A stretch of 64,000 nucleotides of DNA. It comes from JAUILH01 sp964230215. GTDB lineage: Bacteria; Bacteroidota; Bacteroidia; Flavobacteriales_D; JAUILH01. The stretch lies in contig CAXRGQ010000007.1 of assembly GCA_964230215.1 (NCBI GenBank), positions 62,001 to 126,000 on the forward strand, read 5' to 3'. This document shows, piece after piece, positions 10,001-18,174 of the stretch. The notes beneath the pieces were generated by a model, which was given only the letters and a program-made list of their open reading frames with translations, did not search any database and was not told where the DNA came from. The position numbers were made by a program, and so were the translations under genes. Each line of letters starts with the position of its first letter. The first letter of the stretch is position 1.

Positions 10001-11195
10001 TACCTTTGTAAACAATACCGTCACCAGCAACCGCATCCGTATAAGAAACGAAGAAGTTGTTGTCTGAAGTTGGTCCAGGGTTATCAGAACCGTCATTATC
10101 TTTATATGGACCTTCAAAGAAATCAACACCTACTGCTGGAGGATTTGCACCATAAGGGTTTGCACCATTACAGTTATCATCATCCGTCGCATCCGCGTTG
10201 TAGGCATAACCTAAACCTCTTTGAACATCACATCCTACGTAATCATCACCAGAACAACCAACATCTGGATCCACCCACTGACCAAAGTAAGTATTAGTCA
10301 AAGTTTGCGTTGATCTGTTGATTAGCTCGTAGTTATAGAAAGTCATGTTGTTCACTTCATCATTAGTAGCAAAAGCGAACGCTTGAGCTCTAATCTCCAT
10401 ACCGATTGGATCTCCACCGGTCTCAGTGTGAACGTTTCCTTTATCATTTAAAATCCACCAGTAAGTTTGGTCACCATATAATCTAACTGTTCTGTCAGTT
10501 GGATCACAACCTTCTCCACGAATATCGTAATCTGGATAATCACCAGCGTCTGGATTATAGAGTCCATCACCATCTCTATCGAAGAATGGAGCTATATTCC
10601 AAGCTTGATTTGCCAATAAATCACCGTGCGCAGGCCAATTTGTAATAATGTCTGGCACTTGATAACCTGGGAATTCTTCCGATACATCACAATCAGGCAG
10701 TCCTGCAGATAAACACTCATAATATGCGTTAAAAGTAATTACATCAGCACGTGAAATTTGATAGAATCTATCGTACTCTTCACACACGTCTGGTGTAATT
10801 TCCGCATCACCTGTAGTTGTTAATGGTCCAGGCCAGAAATCGTTCCCTTGTCTAAAGTCAAGAGCAGCAATCTTTAACTGTCCGTTAACATCTTCTCCAG
10901 CCATCCATAATGCACCTGAATAGATTACCATTGTTCCGGCATCTTTAGGCACCTCATAGGATGCGTTACCCGTTGCACGATCCTGCCACATTGACCCACC
11001 ATTTTCAATTAGGGCTCTAACGTTGTTAAGCTCTAACTGTTGCAAGTCTGTTGCAGGTGCACAATTGGCACGATTGGATCCAGTAGTTGGTATATTAGAT
11101 CCATGGTTATTGCCTTTGTCGTGCCAAGCGAATGCGCTGGTACCGGCTACCATAAATCCAAGTAGTAAAGAAAGCTTTCTGTTTAATCCTCTCAT
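7029..11195 (-). CDS. very large secreted protein with Ca-binding-like loop and FlgD-like C-terminal domain
   Basis: A 1388-aa protein with an N-terminal signal peptide (about residues 1-23, ending SAFAW). I do not recognise an enzymatic domain. Visible features are many aromatic and Asp/Asn/Gly-rich stretches, repeated cysteines such as GCSGDDYVGCDV, and a DRDGDGLYNPDAGDYPDYD segment resembling calcium-binding thrombospondin-3 or EF-hand-like loops. The C-terminus resembles a FlgD-type Ig domain: VVPNPYYAYSQYE, then FTNLPERCVISIFTSAGTLV, DWDIKNSKGIPVASGTYII and a final IIKWFGVTRPPDLDNF. It is not a textbook type A or B T9SS signal but sits in the same place. It lies between a TonB receptor and a PorV-like barrel in one operon, so surface display or export through that barrel is the likeliest role. 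The function is unknown. Confidence 0.85.
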   Translation of the reverse strand: MRGLNRKLSLLLGFMVAGTSAFAWHDKGNNHGSNIPTTGSNRANCAPATDLQQLELNNVRALIENGGSMWQDRATGNASYEVPKDAGTMVIYSGALWMAGEDVNGQLKIAALDFRQGNDFWPGPLTTTGDAEITPDVCEEYDRFYQISRADVITFNAYYECLSAGLPDCDVSEEFPGYQVPDIITNWPAHGDLLANQAWNIAPFFDRDGDGLYNPDAGDYPDYDIRGEGCDPTDRTVRLYGDQTYWWILNDKGNVHTETGGDPIGMEIRAQAFAFATNDEVNNMTFYNYELINRSTQTLTNTYFGQWVDPDVGCSGDDYVGCDVQRGLGYAYNADATDDDNCNGANPYGANPPAVGVDFFEGPYKDNDGSDNPGPTSDNNFFVSYTDAVAGDGIVYKGMGIGYGDGVVDNERFGMRKFMIYTGGSTPGVYPFPQSDPDNAIEYYRYLQGLWQNGAPLVYGGGGYTSNPGANANVPCDYAYPGDSDPQGFGTGGVTGLGNWTEATAPNPKGDRRFIQSAGPFTLEPGAVNNITVGVVYARAAGGTFASVEAVRLADDKAQALFDNCFEIVEGPDAPDVTIQELDREVILYLSNTKGQSNNYVDEPEDYEIEDPFIITPDSLLLLGQEYDKKYRFEGYQIFQLKNEDVSASQLDDIDFARLVAQCDIKNGVGQLVNYTFNEQIEASEPAEMVNGSDEGIKHSFRFTEDLFAEGDSRLINHKKYFYMAIAYGYNNYKTYDPTDPTALDGQQKPYIASRKTGQGGEIQVYTAIPHIPTPEANGSVIQAEYGEGPEITRIEGEGNGGLILDITPATEATILASGIMADPTYQKSAGPVNVRVIDPLNVADGNYKLIFNRDKSQPFNWQSIEDGKWTLINLSTGDSVFADKTIEVANEQLIPEWGLSVEIEQPEYRAGGTDLVPEFLEATLEYGDSSLQWLSGVEDQDGLSDLNWIRSGTQENTLGEVVDANGCDDAFYNDYLTYDDEETYENVINGTWAPYGLVGGQRIGTGSYPCVLNMPVSNAGRTTIDQMKMEDLNSVDIVFTSDKSKWTRCPVIEMSDDPNLAEGGVTKMLLRGSASVDKQGRKAGDAGYNAAEGDLTSTTGMGWFPGYAIDLETGARLNMAFAEDSWLGVDNGRDMVWNPTSRMFSGLGQAVLGGKHYVYVFRDHSKVISTTMPAYDAGAYTMSKLATNNLNQVFRYCTWVGMPMLADGYSFDNPANIPTTARVRLRVSKKYDYYPTWGETADSTSLSENNWTPVYTFNTGNIATLTNVQDTACNALDLVNVVPNPYYAYSQYETNRLDNRVKFTNLPERCVISIFTSAGTLVRQFTKDDPMTSFDWDIKNSKGIPVASGTYIIHIKAEDLPEEANGCANERIIKWFGVTRPPDLDNF

Positions 11196-11227
11196 GGTTA
11201 TTATTTAAAGTTTTCTAATATTCTTAA

Positions 11228-14200
11228 TTAAAAGTCCAATTTAACACCTAGTCTAATAGTTCTAGGGATTCCGTAGTTATAGAAATTGTTCACCTTAAGC
11301 GCGTACATTTCTCTGAATGCCTGCTCATCTAACTGTGATTGAATAGATGTTTGAGCAACAGCTGCGTTTAAGTACCCATCATCGTTAGGGTTACCTGTAG
11401 CTCTGTACACGTTTACGATATTATTTGTATTAAACACGTTGTTTACTAGTAAGTAAATGTTCATGTTTACATTCTTCTTTTCTTCTCCTTTGCCCATTTT
11501 CAAAACAATGTTTCTATCTAACTGAGCATCCATTCTGAACTGACCTGGCTTTCTAGAACCATTAATCTGTCCTTGAAGTACACCATTAGCGCCAGAAATA
11601 TTTCCTTCTGGAGTAATGTTAGATTGTGCACTGTAAGGAGTACCTGAACCTAAGTTAGATACTAAGTTGATACCAGTGTTTTTGAAAATTTGCTTCCCTT
11701 TGATTGTTGGACCATTGTAGTCTTTTCCTTCACCGTAACGGTAATCGATAGTAGCTACAATTCTGTGTCTTTGGTCGTAGTTATAAGGGTAGATAGTTCT
11801 TAAGTTAGGCTGACCTGAATTTACAAGGTTAAGCGCCGAGCTTGCATCTGAACCAGTACCTTCAGCAAACTGAAGAGTATATGATGCTCTCATCCAAATA
11901 TTTCCAGTTCTTCTTAAGTCATACGCAACTGTGATACCTTTTACTGTACCAAAGTCAATGTTACCCCAGCTTCTGTATGTTCTTGGGTAAGCACCAGTAA
12001 TATTGATAAGTGCTACTTGATCTCTTTGCTCTCTATAGAAAGCAGATATCTTAAGAGATGAAGACTTAGAAAGTACTTGCTGGAAACCTAGCTCGTAATC
12101 GATTGTTCTTTCCGGCTTAAGATTAGGATTGTTAGCGATAACATTTCTGTTCTCCATATAGAAGTAATCCATAATGTCTAATCTGTTTCCAGAAGTTGGT
12201 CTCTTAGAAAGGATATCATAGTGAGCGAAGAATAATGCCTCATCCGAAATTGGGAATGAGAATGCTATTCTAGGCATAACTATGATTTGTGGTGTGTAAT
12301 CTTCAAACGCTTCTGAAGAAATCTCATCATCAGGGCTACCTACTAAGTAAGGTGCAATACCTGCTCCTGTTTCAATTGCAGAAGGATCAAGAATTTCAAC
12401 ACCGTTAGCATCAAACCAAGTTGACGTTCCATTATCATTTAATCTTCTATATCCATTGATTCCTGAAGGGTTGTTAATGTCGTTTACATAAACCACATAG
12501 TCTCCTTCCATGTTCTCTGGGTGAACTACTGGATCAGCACCAAAAGCAGTTACCTCAGATACAGTTTTTGCTGGGTGTAATAACCATGGATCTTTTAATA
12601 CGTTTTGGTTAGCATCAAATCTATCCACTCTGACACCTACGTTAAATACTAGGTCATCGAAAGCAAATTTATCCATGATGTATCCTGAGATATAGATTGG
12701 CTCGAATGCTCCGATATCTCTTGTAAAATTGTTGAACTCATCTTTCTTATTAAAGAAGTCGTCAAAACTTGGCTTCTGTCCGCTCCCTAGTTTATTACCG
12801 TTATAATCATACCCATAGTAAGTTACAAAGTTGTTTCCGTCATTCAGTAATTCATCAGCACTGAACCAATCTAATTGCATTAAGGCAGGGTCGATTGCAT
12901 CAACGTTAACGAAATCAACACCATCTGGATCTAAACCAAGGGCTAATCTCATGTTGTAATCAAAGAATGCTTGTGCATCTCCACCATCAAAATCTCCTGG
13001 TGATGCATTCAATCTATTGTAATCGATTTGTTGGAACGAACCAAACTGAGTAATCATTGGATTATCTAAGTCTAACTCTCTAATGTGGTTATTAGCTAAA
13101 AGTCTTGCTCTAGTCCATAAACCTACCGGTGCAACAGAGAAGAATCTATCAGCTCTCTGCTCAAATTCGAATCCAATAGTTACCGCGTGATCACCAATAT
13201 CAGCCGAACCAGATGCCGTAATACGGAACTGAGAGTTATCTGATTGTGAATATCCATTATAATTAGTACCTAAGGCACTCCATACACCATAAATACTTTG
13301 CGGTAAATCGCCATTTCTAAGACCACCACCTGCAAGCACTTGGTTTAAGTTCTCGTAGTTATCATCTGACTCATCAAACAATGTGAAATATTGTTCTGTT
13401 TGAGCCGCTAAAGAAGTATTTACTTCTGACGGTGTATATACCACTAAAGTATCTTCAAATCCGTTGTGAACTCTTTGTGGGAATCCGTTATCTGTATTGA
13501 ACTCGTATGAATTTTGTCTGTACGTTTCAAAGTGTCCTACATAACCGTAGTTAAAGAAGTTGTCTTTGTGTCTATTATCTTGAACACGTGTATTCTGCTT
13601 AGAATAATCAACCATTACAGTGTAGAATGCATTCTTGATTTTCGAATTGCTTTCTTCCTGTGAATCATAAGAGAAGAATCTTTGTGTAAATCTACCATAC
13701 GCTCTCCATGACACATCTCTTACGTCAGCGTTGTTCTCCCAGTTAAACAAAGAGTTAGTTCTATTGAAATTCGAATAATCATTCCAATCAAACTGGCCAC
13801 CGAACGTTAAGTTAATAGTTGGCGTAGTGTTTACATCAATTTTACCAGCAGCAGAATATCTGTTTGAACCTGCGTTTTGTGCCCATTTTGTATACTCAAA
13901 CGCATTCGCACCTAAATAAGCAGCATTTGGAAGTGCTCCTGAACCTTCAGTTGAAGCTCTAAGTGGACCTAACAAAGCAGGATCTAATAAACTATCTCTC
14001 ATACCTTGTCTAAGTCTATAGTGGCCAAGCGCAGATGGTCTTGGATCTAATTGACTAACAAAGTTACCAGACAAGAAGAATCCTAAGATTGGCTTAGTTT
14101 TCTCACCTGTAGAATCTTTTTTCATTAAAAGTGGACCAGAAATCGAACCTTCTACCAAATTATACGCATAACTATCAAGTCCAACTACTTTTCTTCCGTA

Positions 14201-14959
14201 ACCTAATTCATCTCCTCCAAAAGAGAAACCTGATGAAAGAACATCAATACCACCAAAGTAGAAGCTAGACGGCCCTCTTGTAGTTACCGAAATAATACCA
14301 CCCGTTGCATCACCATAGTTTGCAGGTAAACCTCCAGTTACAACCGATACTTCCTCGATTGCTGACTTTGGAAGATTTGTAGACCCTCTTACTTTGATAC
14401 CATCAATAAAGTAGTAAGTTGCATCTGAGCGTGACCCTCTAACCGAAAGTCCACCGCCACCACCAGCATCTTGGTATACACCACCTACTGTTGTTGCAAT
14501 AGAAGTTGCCGAACGACCTGGCATTTTCGCGATATCATCTCTCGTTACCGTACCACCTGTTGCACCACCATCTCTATCAATAAGCGGCACCTCATAATCT
14601 TTTACAATAAGTGCGTCAAGATTTGACGCTCCTTCTGACGGCATATCAATGTCTAAGAATGTAATTTTGTTAGCATTTACTTTTACGCCAGCAATTTTAT
14701 AGTCAGCGTAACCAGCGTACTTAACAATTACATCATAAACACCAGGAGCAAGTGAACTCACTTTATATCCTCCATCAAAATCGGTTTGAACCGCACTTTT
14801 TCTAGTTCCGTTCTGTTCAACAAGAACTCCAGCAAGCGCCATTGTTTCTCCTTTCTCGTCTTTAACCGTTCCTTGAATAGTTCCGTTACCCCCTTGTCCT
14901 AAGGCTGGTAATGAAGCAGTTAAAACCACCACTACTAGTAATTTAAATCCTCTTAGCAT
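11228..14959 (-). CDS. TonB-dependent outer membrane receptor with CarboxypepD_reg-like domain
   Basis: A 1243-aa outer-membrane receptor for energised import of a large or scarce substrate. After a signal peptide (residues 1-21) comes a carboxypeptidase-regulatory-like domain beginning GTIQGTVKDEKGE (about 26-115). The plug domain follows, with IDGIKVRGSTNLPKSAIEE and VVTGGLPANYGDATGGIIS. The long barrel ends in the strand RTIRLGVKLDF with a terminal Phe. I see no SusD partner; the next genes are the 1388-aa secreted protein and a PorV-like barrel. It is first in the operon, with a candidate Bacteroidota promoter 47-76 bp upstream of its start. The substrate cannot be read from the sequence. 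Confidence 0.92.
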   Translation of the reverse strand: MLRGFKLLVVVVLTASLPALGQGGNGTIQGTVKDEKGETMALAGVLVEQNGTRKSAVQTDFDGGYKVSSLAPGVYDVIVKYAGYADYKIAGVKVNANKITFLDIDMPSEGASNLDALIVKDYEVPLIDRDGGATGGTVTRDDIAKMPGRSATSIATTVGGVYQDAGGGGGLSVRGSRSDATYYFIDGIKVRGSTNLPKSAIEEVSVVTGGLPANYGDATGGIISVTTRGPSSFYFGGIDVLSSGFSFGGDELGYGRKVVGLDSYAYNLVEGSISGPLLMKKDSTGEKTKPILGFFLSGNFVSQLDPRPSALGHYRLRQGMRDSLLDPALLGPLRASTEGSGALPNAAYLGANAFEYTKWAQNAGSNRYSAAGKIDVNTTPTINLTFGGQFDWNDYSNFNRTNSLFNWENNADVRDVSWRAYGRFTQRFFSYDSQEESNSKIKNAFYTVMVDYSKQNTRVQDNRHKDNFFNYGYVGHFETYRQNSYEFNTDNGFPQRVHNGFEDTLVVYTPSEVNTSLAAQTEQYFTLFDESDDNYENLNQVLAGGGLRNGDLPQSIYGVWSALGTNYNGYSQSDNSQFRITASGSADIGDHAVTIGFEFEQRADRFFSVAPVGLWTRARLLANNHIRELDLDNPMITQFGSFQQIDYNRLNASPGDFDGGDAQAFFDYNMRLALGLDPDGVDFVNVDAIDPALMQLDWFSADELLNDGNNFVTYYGYDYNGNKLGSGQKPSFDDFFNKKDEFNNFTRDIGAFEPIYISGYIMDKFAFDDLVFNVGVRVDRFDANQNVLKDPWLLHPAKTVSEVTAFGADPVVHPENMEGDYVVYVNDINNPSGINGYRRLNDNGTSTWFDANGVEILDPSAIETGAGIAPYLVGSPDDEISSEAFEDYTPQIIVMPRIAFSFPISDEALFFAHYDILSKRPTSGNRLDIMDYFYMENRNVIANNPNLKPERTIDYELGFQQVLSKSSSLKISAFYREQRDQVALINITGAYPRTYRSWGNIDFGTVKGITVAYDLRRTGNIWMRASYTLQFAEGTGSDASSALNLVNSGQPNLRTIYPYNYDQRHRIVATIDYRYGEGKDYNGPTIKGKQIFKNTGINLVSNLGSGTPYSAQSNITPEGNISGANGVLQGQINGSRKPGQFRMDAQLDRNIVLKMGKGEEKKNVNMNIYLLVNNVFNTNNIVNVYRATGNPNDDGYLNAAVAQTSIQSQLDEQAFREMYALKVNNFYNYGIPRTIRLGVKLDF

Positions 14960-15005
14960 ACTTCAATTTTAAATTTAGTCGTAAACCTAATCGCAACAAA
15001 GCTGG

Positions 15006-15035
15006 TAAATATAGATATTTTTTTCATCATACAAA
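15006..15035 (-). promoter_or_regulatory. candidate sigma-ABfr-type promoter for the TonB receptor operon
   Basis: On the minus strand TTTG (15035-15032) is followed after 18 bases by TATATTTA (15013-15006). This is close to the Bacteroidota consensus TTTG-N19-TAnnTTTG. The predicted leader would be about 40 nt. No other signal was clear in the 329-bp divergent gap. Confidence 0.55.
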
Positions 15036-15288
15036 GTCTCAAGATGGCATTTCAGCACAATAATTCGACTTCTTTATAGTTGAGAATGCAACATTTTTTC
15101 TCAAGCTATTGTTAACACTGGCTTTTTCTCTTTTTAACCCAGCGTTTAGTTTTTAAAAACATCCAGTTTACACTGCTCAATATCAAACTTACAATAATTA
15201 TTACATGAATTTTTAGCAAAATCGTGAATGGTATATTTCATTGATTTAAGTGAAAAACTATTTCTTTGAGTTCTCAAACTCCTTATAT

Positions 15289-16194
15289 ATGTATGATATA
15301 ATTATCCTAACAGAAAGACGATATGTCGAGAAACCCAAAGATGATGACGTTTATAAGTGGAATGTGTATAACGAAGACCATGCGCTATACAAAGCTTTGG
15401 AGTCTGAAGGGTTAAACATTGCACGCAAATCATGGGATGATCAAAATTTCGATTGGTCCACAACTAAATATGTATTATTCAGATCGACATGGGACTACTT
15501 TGATCGTATTGAGGAGTTCCTAGGCTGGCTGGAAACGACATCTAAAAAATGTAAAATGATTAATGCATATTCGACCATCAAGTGGAATATGGACAAACAC
15601 TACCTAAGTGAATTGGGCGATTTAGGGGTAGCAACACCATCAACATATATAGTAGAAAAGGGAGATAATCGCTCATTAGAAAGTTTGATGCAACACTATG
15701 GTTTAAATGAGTGTGTGCTTAAACCATGCATTTCGGGAGCTGGCAGACATACCTACCATGTTAAGGCAAATAACATTGCTGAAATTACGAGCATTTACGG
15801 CTCCCTAATAAAAAATGAAGCCATGATCTTACAAGAATTCATGCACTCTGTGATGGATGAGGGTGAAGTAACTATTGTGATACTAGGTGGCAGATATAGT
15901 CATGCAGTTAAAAAGGTAGCCAAAAAAGGAGAGTTTAGGGTGCAAGATGATTTTGGCGGCACTGTTCATGAATACATGCCAAGTGAATCGGAAATTGAAT
16001 TGGCAGAATCTATTATGAATAAAGTTCAACCCTTACCTGCTTATGGACGTGTTGATTTAATAAAAGACAATAACGGACATTGGGTGTTATCTGAACTTGA
16101 GTTAATTGAGCCCGAATTATGGTTTAGATTTAACTCAAATGCCGCTCAACAACTAGCTTCATATGTAGCGCAAAACATATTTGCCGAGCACTAG
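15289..16194 (+). CDS. ATP-grasp family ligase, DcsG/RimK-like
   Basis: A 301-aa soluble ATP-grasp protein, the fold that joins a carboxylate to an amine or thiol through an acyl phosphate. After a short N-terminal domain with FRSTWDYF, the ATP-grasp core shows CVLKPCISGAGRHT, ILQEFM, GEVTIVILGGRYSHAVKK and the metal-binding end LPAYGRVDLIKD followed by LSELELIEPELWF. It resembles the group that includes DcsG, the O-ureido-serine cyclo-ligase of cycloserine synthesis, and glutathione synthetase-like proteins. The ATG at 15289 is preferred because it begins with the family-like MYDIIILTERRY. A GTG at 15250 would add 13 residues. The gene stands alone, so no substrate can be assigned. Confidence 0.78.
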   Translation: MYDIIILTERRYVEKPKDDDVYKWNVYNEDHALYKALESEGLNIARKSWDDQNFDWSTTKYVLFRSTWDYFDRIEEFLGWLETTSKKCKMINAYSTIKWNMDKHYLSELGDLGVATPSTYIVEKGDNRSLESLMQHYGLNECVLKPCISGAGRHTYHVKANNIAEITSIYGSLIKNEAMILQEFMHSVMDEGEVTIVILGGRYSHAVKKVAKKGEFRVQDDFGGTVHEYMPSESEIELAESIMNKVQPLPAYGRVDLIKDNNGHWVLSELELIEPELWFRFNSNAAQQLASYVAQNIFAEH

Positions 16195-16691
16195 GCTTCT
16201 TTCATGTATTTTAATTGAGACGCGTACAAGCCAATAAATACGGCTGTTACAACTCCAACCTGTATGGTGAGTTCTTCCGTAAACTGATTCTGAAGCACCA
16301 ACAACATAGGATAAAAGGTGATGAGTATATGCGCCACTCCGTACATAAAAAACCCTCGTTTCCTTAAGTTGTACATTTCCCACACTCCTATTAAACCTAG
16401 TATATACAGGGCACTCATGGATAAGTTATGGGATACCAGCTTATCTCCATATTCCGAAAAGTATTGTACTGCCTGTCCCTTTAGGTTTTCCGCTACAGGC
16501 ATTTCACTGGCCGCATTCACCATGTCCTCTGGCTTTGAATCAAAGGTGCTTATGATGTTCTGAATAACAGTTGCAATTCCGTTGAAACCACTTAGCCAAC
16601 AAATTACGTTAAGCATTCTGGGGCGATTTGGCTTTGGATTCTCCAAGCCGTCATTTTCATCTACAGTATCGTTATTCTCCCAAGATGTCAT
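16191..16691 (-). CDS. small integral membrane protein of unknown function
   Basis: A 166-aa protein that I do not recognise. It has an acidic N-terminal cytoplasmic stretch (residues 1-24) and four likely membrane helices near residues 26-47, 90-105, 112-130 and 140-157. The start overlaps the end of hutH by 20 nt, which implies translational coupling. The stop overlaps the end of the convergent ATP-grasp gene by 4 nt. It is the last gene of hisS-hutH-this gene. A role linked to histidine use is possible only by position. Confidence 0.7.
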   Translation of the reverse strand: MTSWENNDTVDENDGLENPKPNRPRMLNVICWLSGFNGIATVIQNIISTFDSKPEDMVNAASEMPVAENLKGQAVQYFSEYGDKLVSHNLSMSALYILGLIGVWEMYNLRKRGFFMYGVAHILITFYPMLLVLQNQFTEELTIQVGVVTAVFIGLYASQLKYMKEA

Positions 16692-18174
16692 TTATATCGT
16701 AGTCTCTTAAAAATGAAATTGATGTCTGAATATCTTCGTGTAAATAGCGATCTGCATCTGCAAAAGTTACTTTTTCTCTAAACGCCTTGTGAAGCTTTTC
16801 TATTGCGTCTGAGCTTTTCGATGGTCGTCTAAAGTCAAGCGCTTGTGCCGCATGCATCAATTCGATGGCCAAAACTTTCTCCACATTCTCGATTACTCTG
16901 AACGCTTTAGTCGCCGCGTTTGCTCCCATGCTAACATGATCTTCCTGTCCATTAGATGAGTCAATGGTATCTACAGATGCTGGTGTGCACAGTTGTTTAT
17001 TTTGACTCACGATACTTGCAGCGGCATATTGGGTAATCATAAAACCAGAATTAATACCGGGGTTAGCCACTAGAAATGCAGGAAGACCCCGTGTACCGCT
17101 AATAAGTTTATAGGTTCTTCTCTCGGAGATGCTTCCCATTTCTGCCATAGCTATTGCTAAATGATCTAGGACTAAGGCAAGTGGTTGCCCATGGAAATTT
17201 CCAGCTGAGATAATTAAATCCTCGTCCGGGAAAATGGTTGGGTTATCGGTTACGCTATTAATCTCTCGTTCAACCACTGACGTTACATAATCTACCGCAT
17301 CTTTGCTAGCTCCATGAACTTGTGGCGCACATCTAAATGAATAGGGGTCTTGAACATGCTCTTTTTTGCGTGCAATTAATTCACTATTCACTAGTAGGTT
17401 TCTGAATCTTTCGGCTGTAGAAACTTGCCCATTGTGAGCACGTACAGCATGCACGTTATGTGTAAAAGGCTCGGGTCTGCCATCATAAGCTTCAAGACTC
17501 ATTACCGCAATACAATCAGCCCATTTAATTAATTCTTTAGATTTTATGGTGCACCACGCGGCATAACTACTCATGAACTGAGTACCGTTTAGCAAGGCCA
17601 AGCCTTCTTTACTTTGTAATTCTATGGCGTCTAAATTCAGCTTGCTATAAACATCTTTCATAGGCAGGATTTCTCCCCCTTGGTGTGCATTGCCTTCTCC
17701 AACAAGTCCCAAAGCCAAATGTGCTAGGGGTGCCAAATCGCCACTTGCTCCCAATGATCCTTGTTCAAATATTACGGGGTACACCTTATTATTCAGCAAT
17801 TCTATAAGACGGTTTACCGTTTTAATGGCAACACCCGAGTGTCCATAGCTAAGTCCTTTCGCCTTTAGAAGCAACATTAGACGCACAATCTCAATCGGCA
17901 CCTTCTCTCCCACTCCACATGCATGGCTTCTAACCAGGTTAATCTGTAATTTATTAAGGTCTTCTTTTGGAATTACAGTATTACACAATGAGCCAAACCC
18001 CGTTGTAATGCCGTATACAGGTTCGTCGCGCTCAGCAATTTCCTTATCCAAATACTCCCGACACTTTTTAATTAATGCTTGTGATTCGGCAGAAATCTCC
18101 CACTCAAAATCCTCAGACTGCAATGTCTTAAGATCATCTAATGACCACCATGCTCCATCGATTGCCTGTTTCAT
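16672..18174 (-). CDS. hutH: histidine ammonia-lyase
   Basis: This enzyme converts histidine to urocanate and ammonia, the first step of histidine degradation. The self-cyclising triad for the MIO electrophile is A143-S144-G145 in GSLGASGDLAPL. The catalytic Tyr is in VYGITTGFG (about residue 54). The substrate-selecting pair is S83-H84 in VRSHACGVGE, as expected for histidase rather than the tyrosine (HL) or phenylalanine (FL) lyases. Length, 500 aa, is normal. Its ATG overlaps the hisS stop in an ATGA arrangement, so the histidine-charging enzyme and the histidine-degrading enzyme are translationally coupled. No hutU, hutI or hutG is in the window. Confidence 0.95.
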   Translation of the reverse strand: MKQAIDGAWWSLDDLKTLQSEDFEWEISAESQALIKKCREYLDKEIAERDEPVYGITTGFGSLCNTVIPKEDLNKLQINLVRSHACGVGEKVPIEIVRLMLLLKAKGLSYGHSGVAIKTVNRLIELLNNKVYPVIFEQGSLGASGDLAPLAHLALGLVGEGNAHQGGEILPMKDVYSKLNLDAIELQSKEGLALLNGTQFMSSYAAWCTIKSKELIKWADCIAVMSLEAYDGRPEPFTHNVHAVRAHNGQVSTAERFRNLLVNSELIARKKEHVQDPYSFRCAPQVHGASKDAVDYVTSVVEREINSVTDNPTIFPDEDLIISAGNFHGQPLALVLDHLAIAMAEMGSISERRTYKLISGTRGLPAFLVANPGINSGFMITQYAAASIVSQNKQLCTPASVDTIDSSNGQEDHVSMGANAATKAFRVIENVEKVLAIELMHAAQALDFRRPSKSSDAIEKLHKAFREKVTFADADRYLHEDIQTSISFLRDYDINDILGE

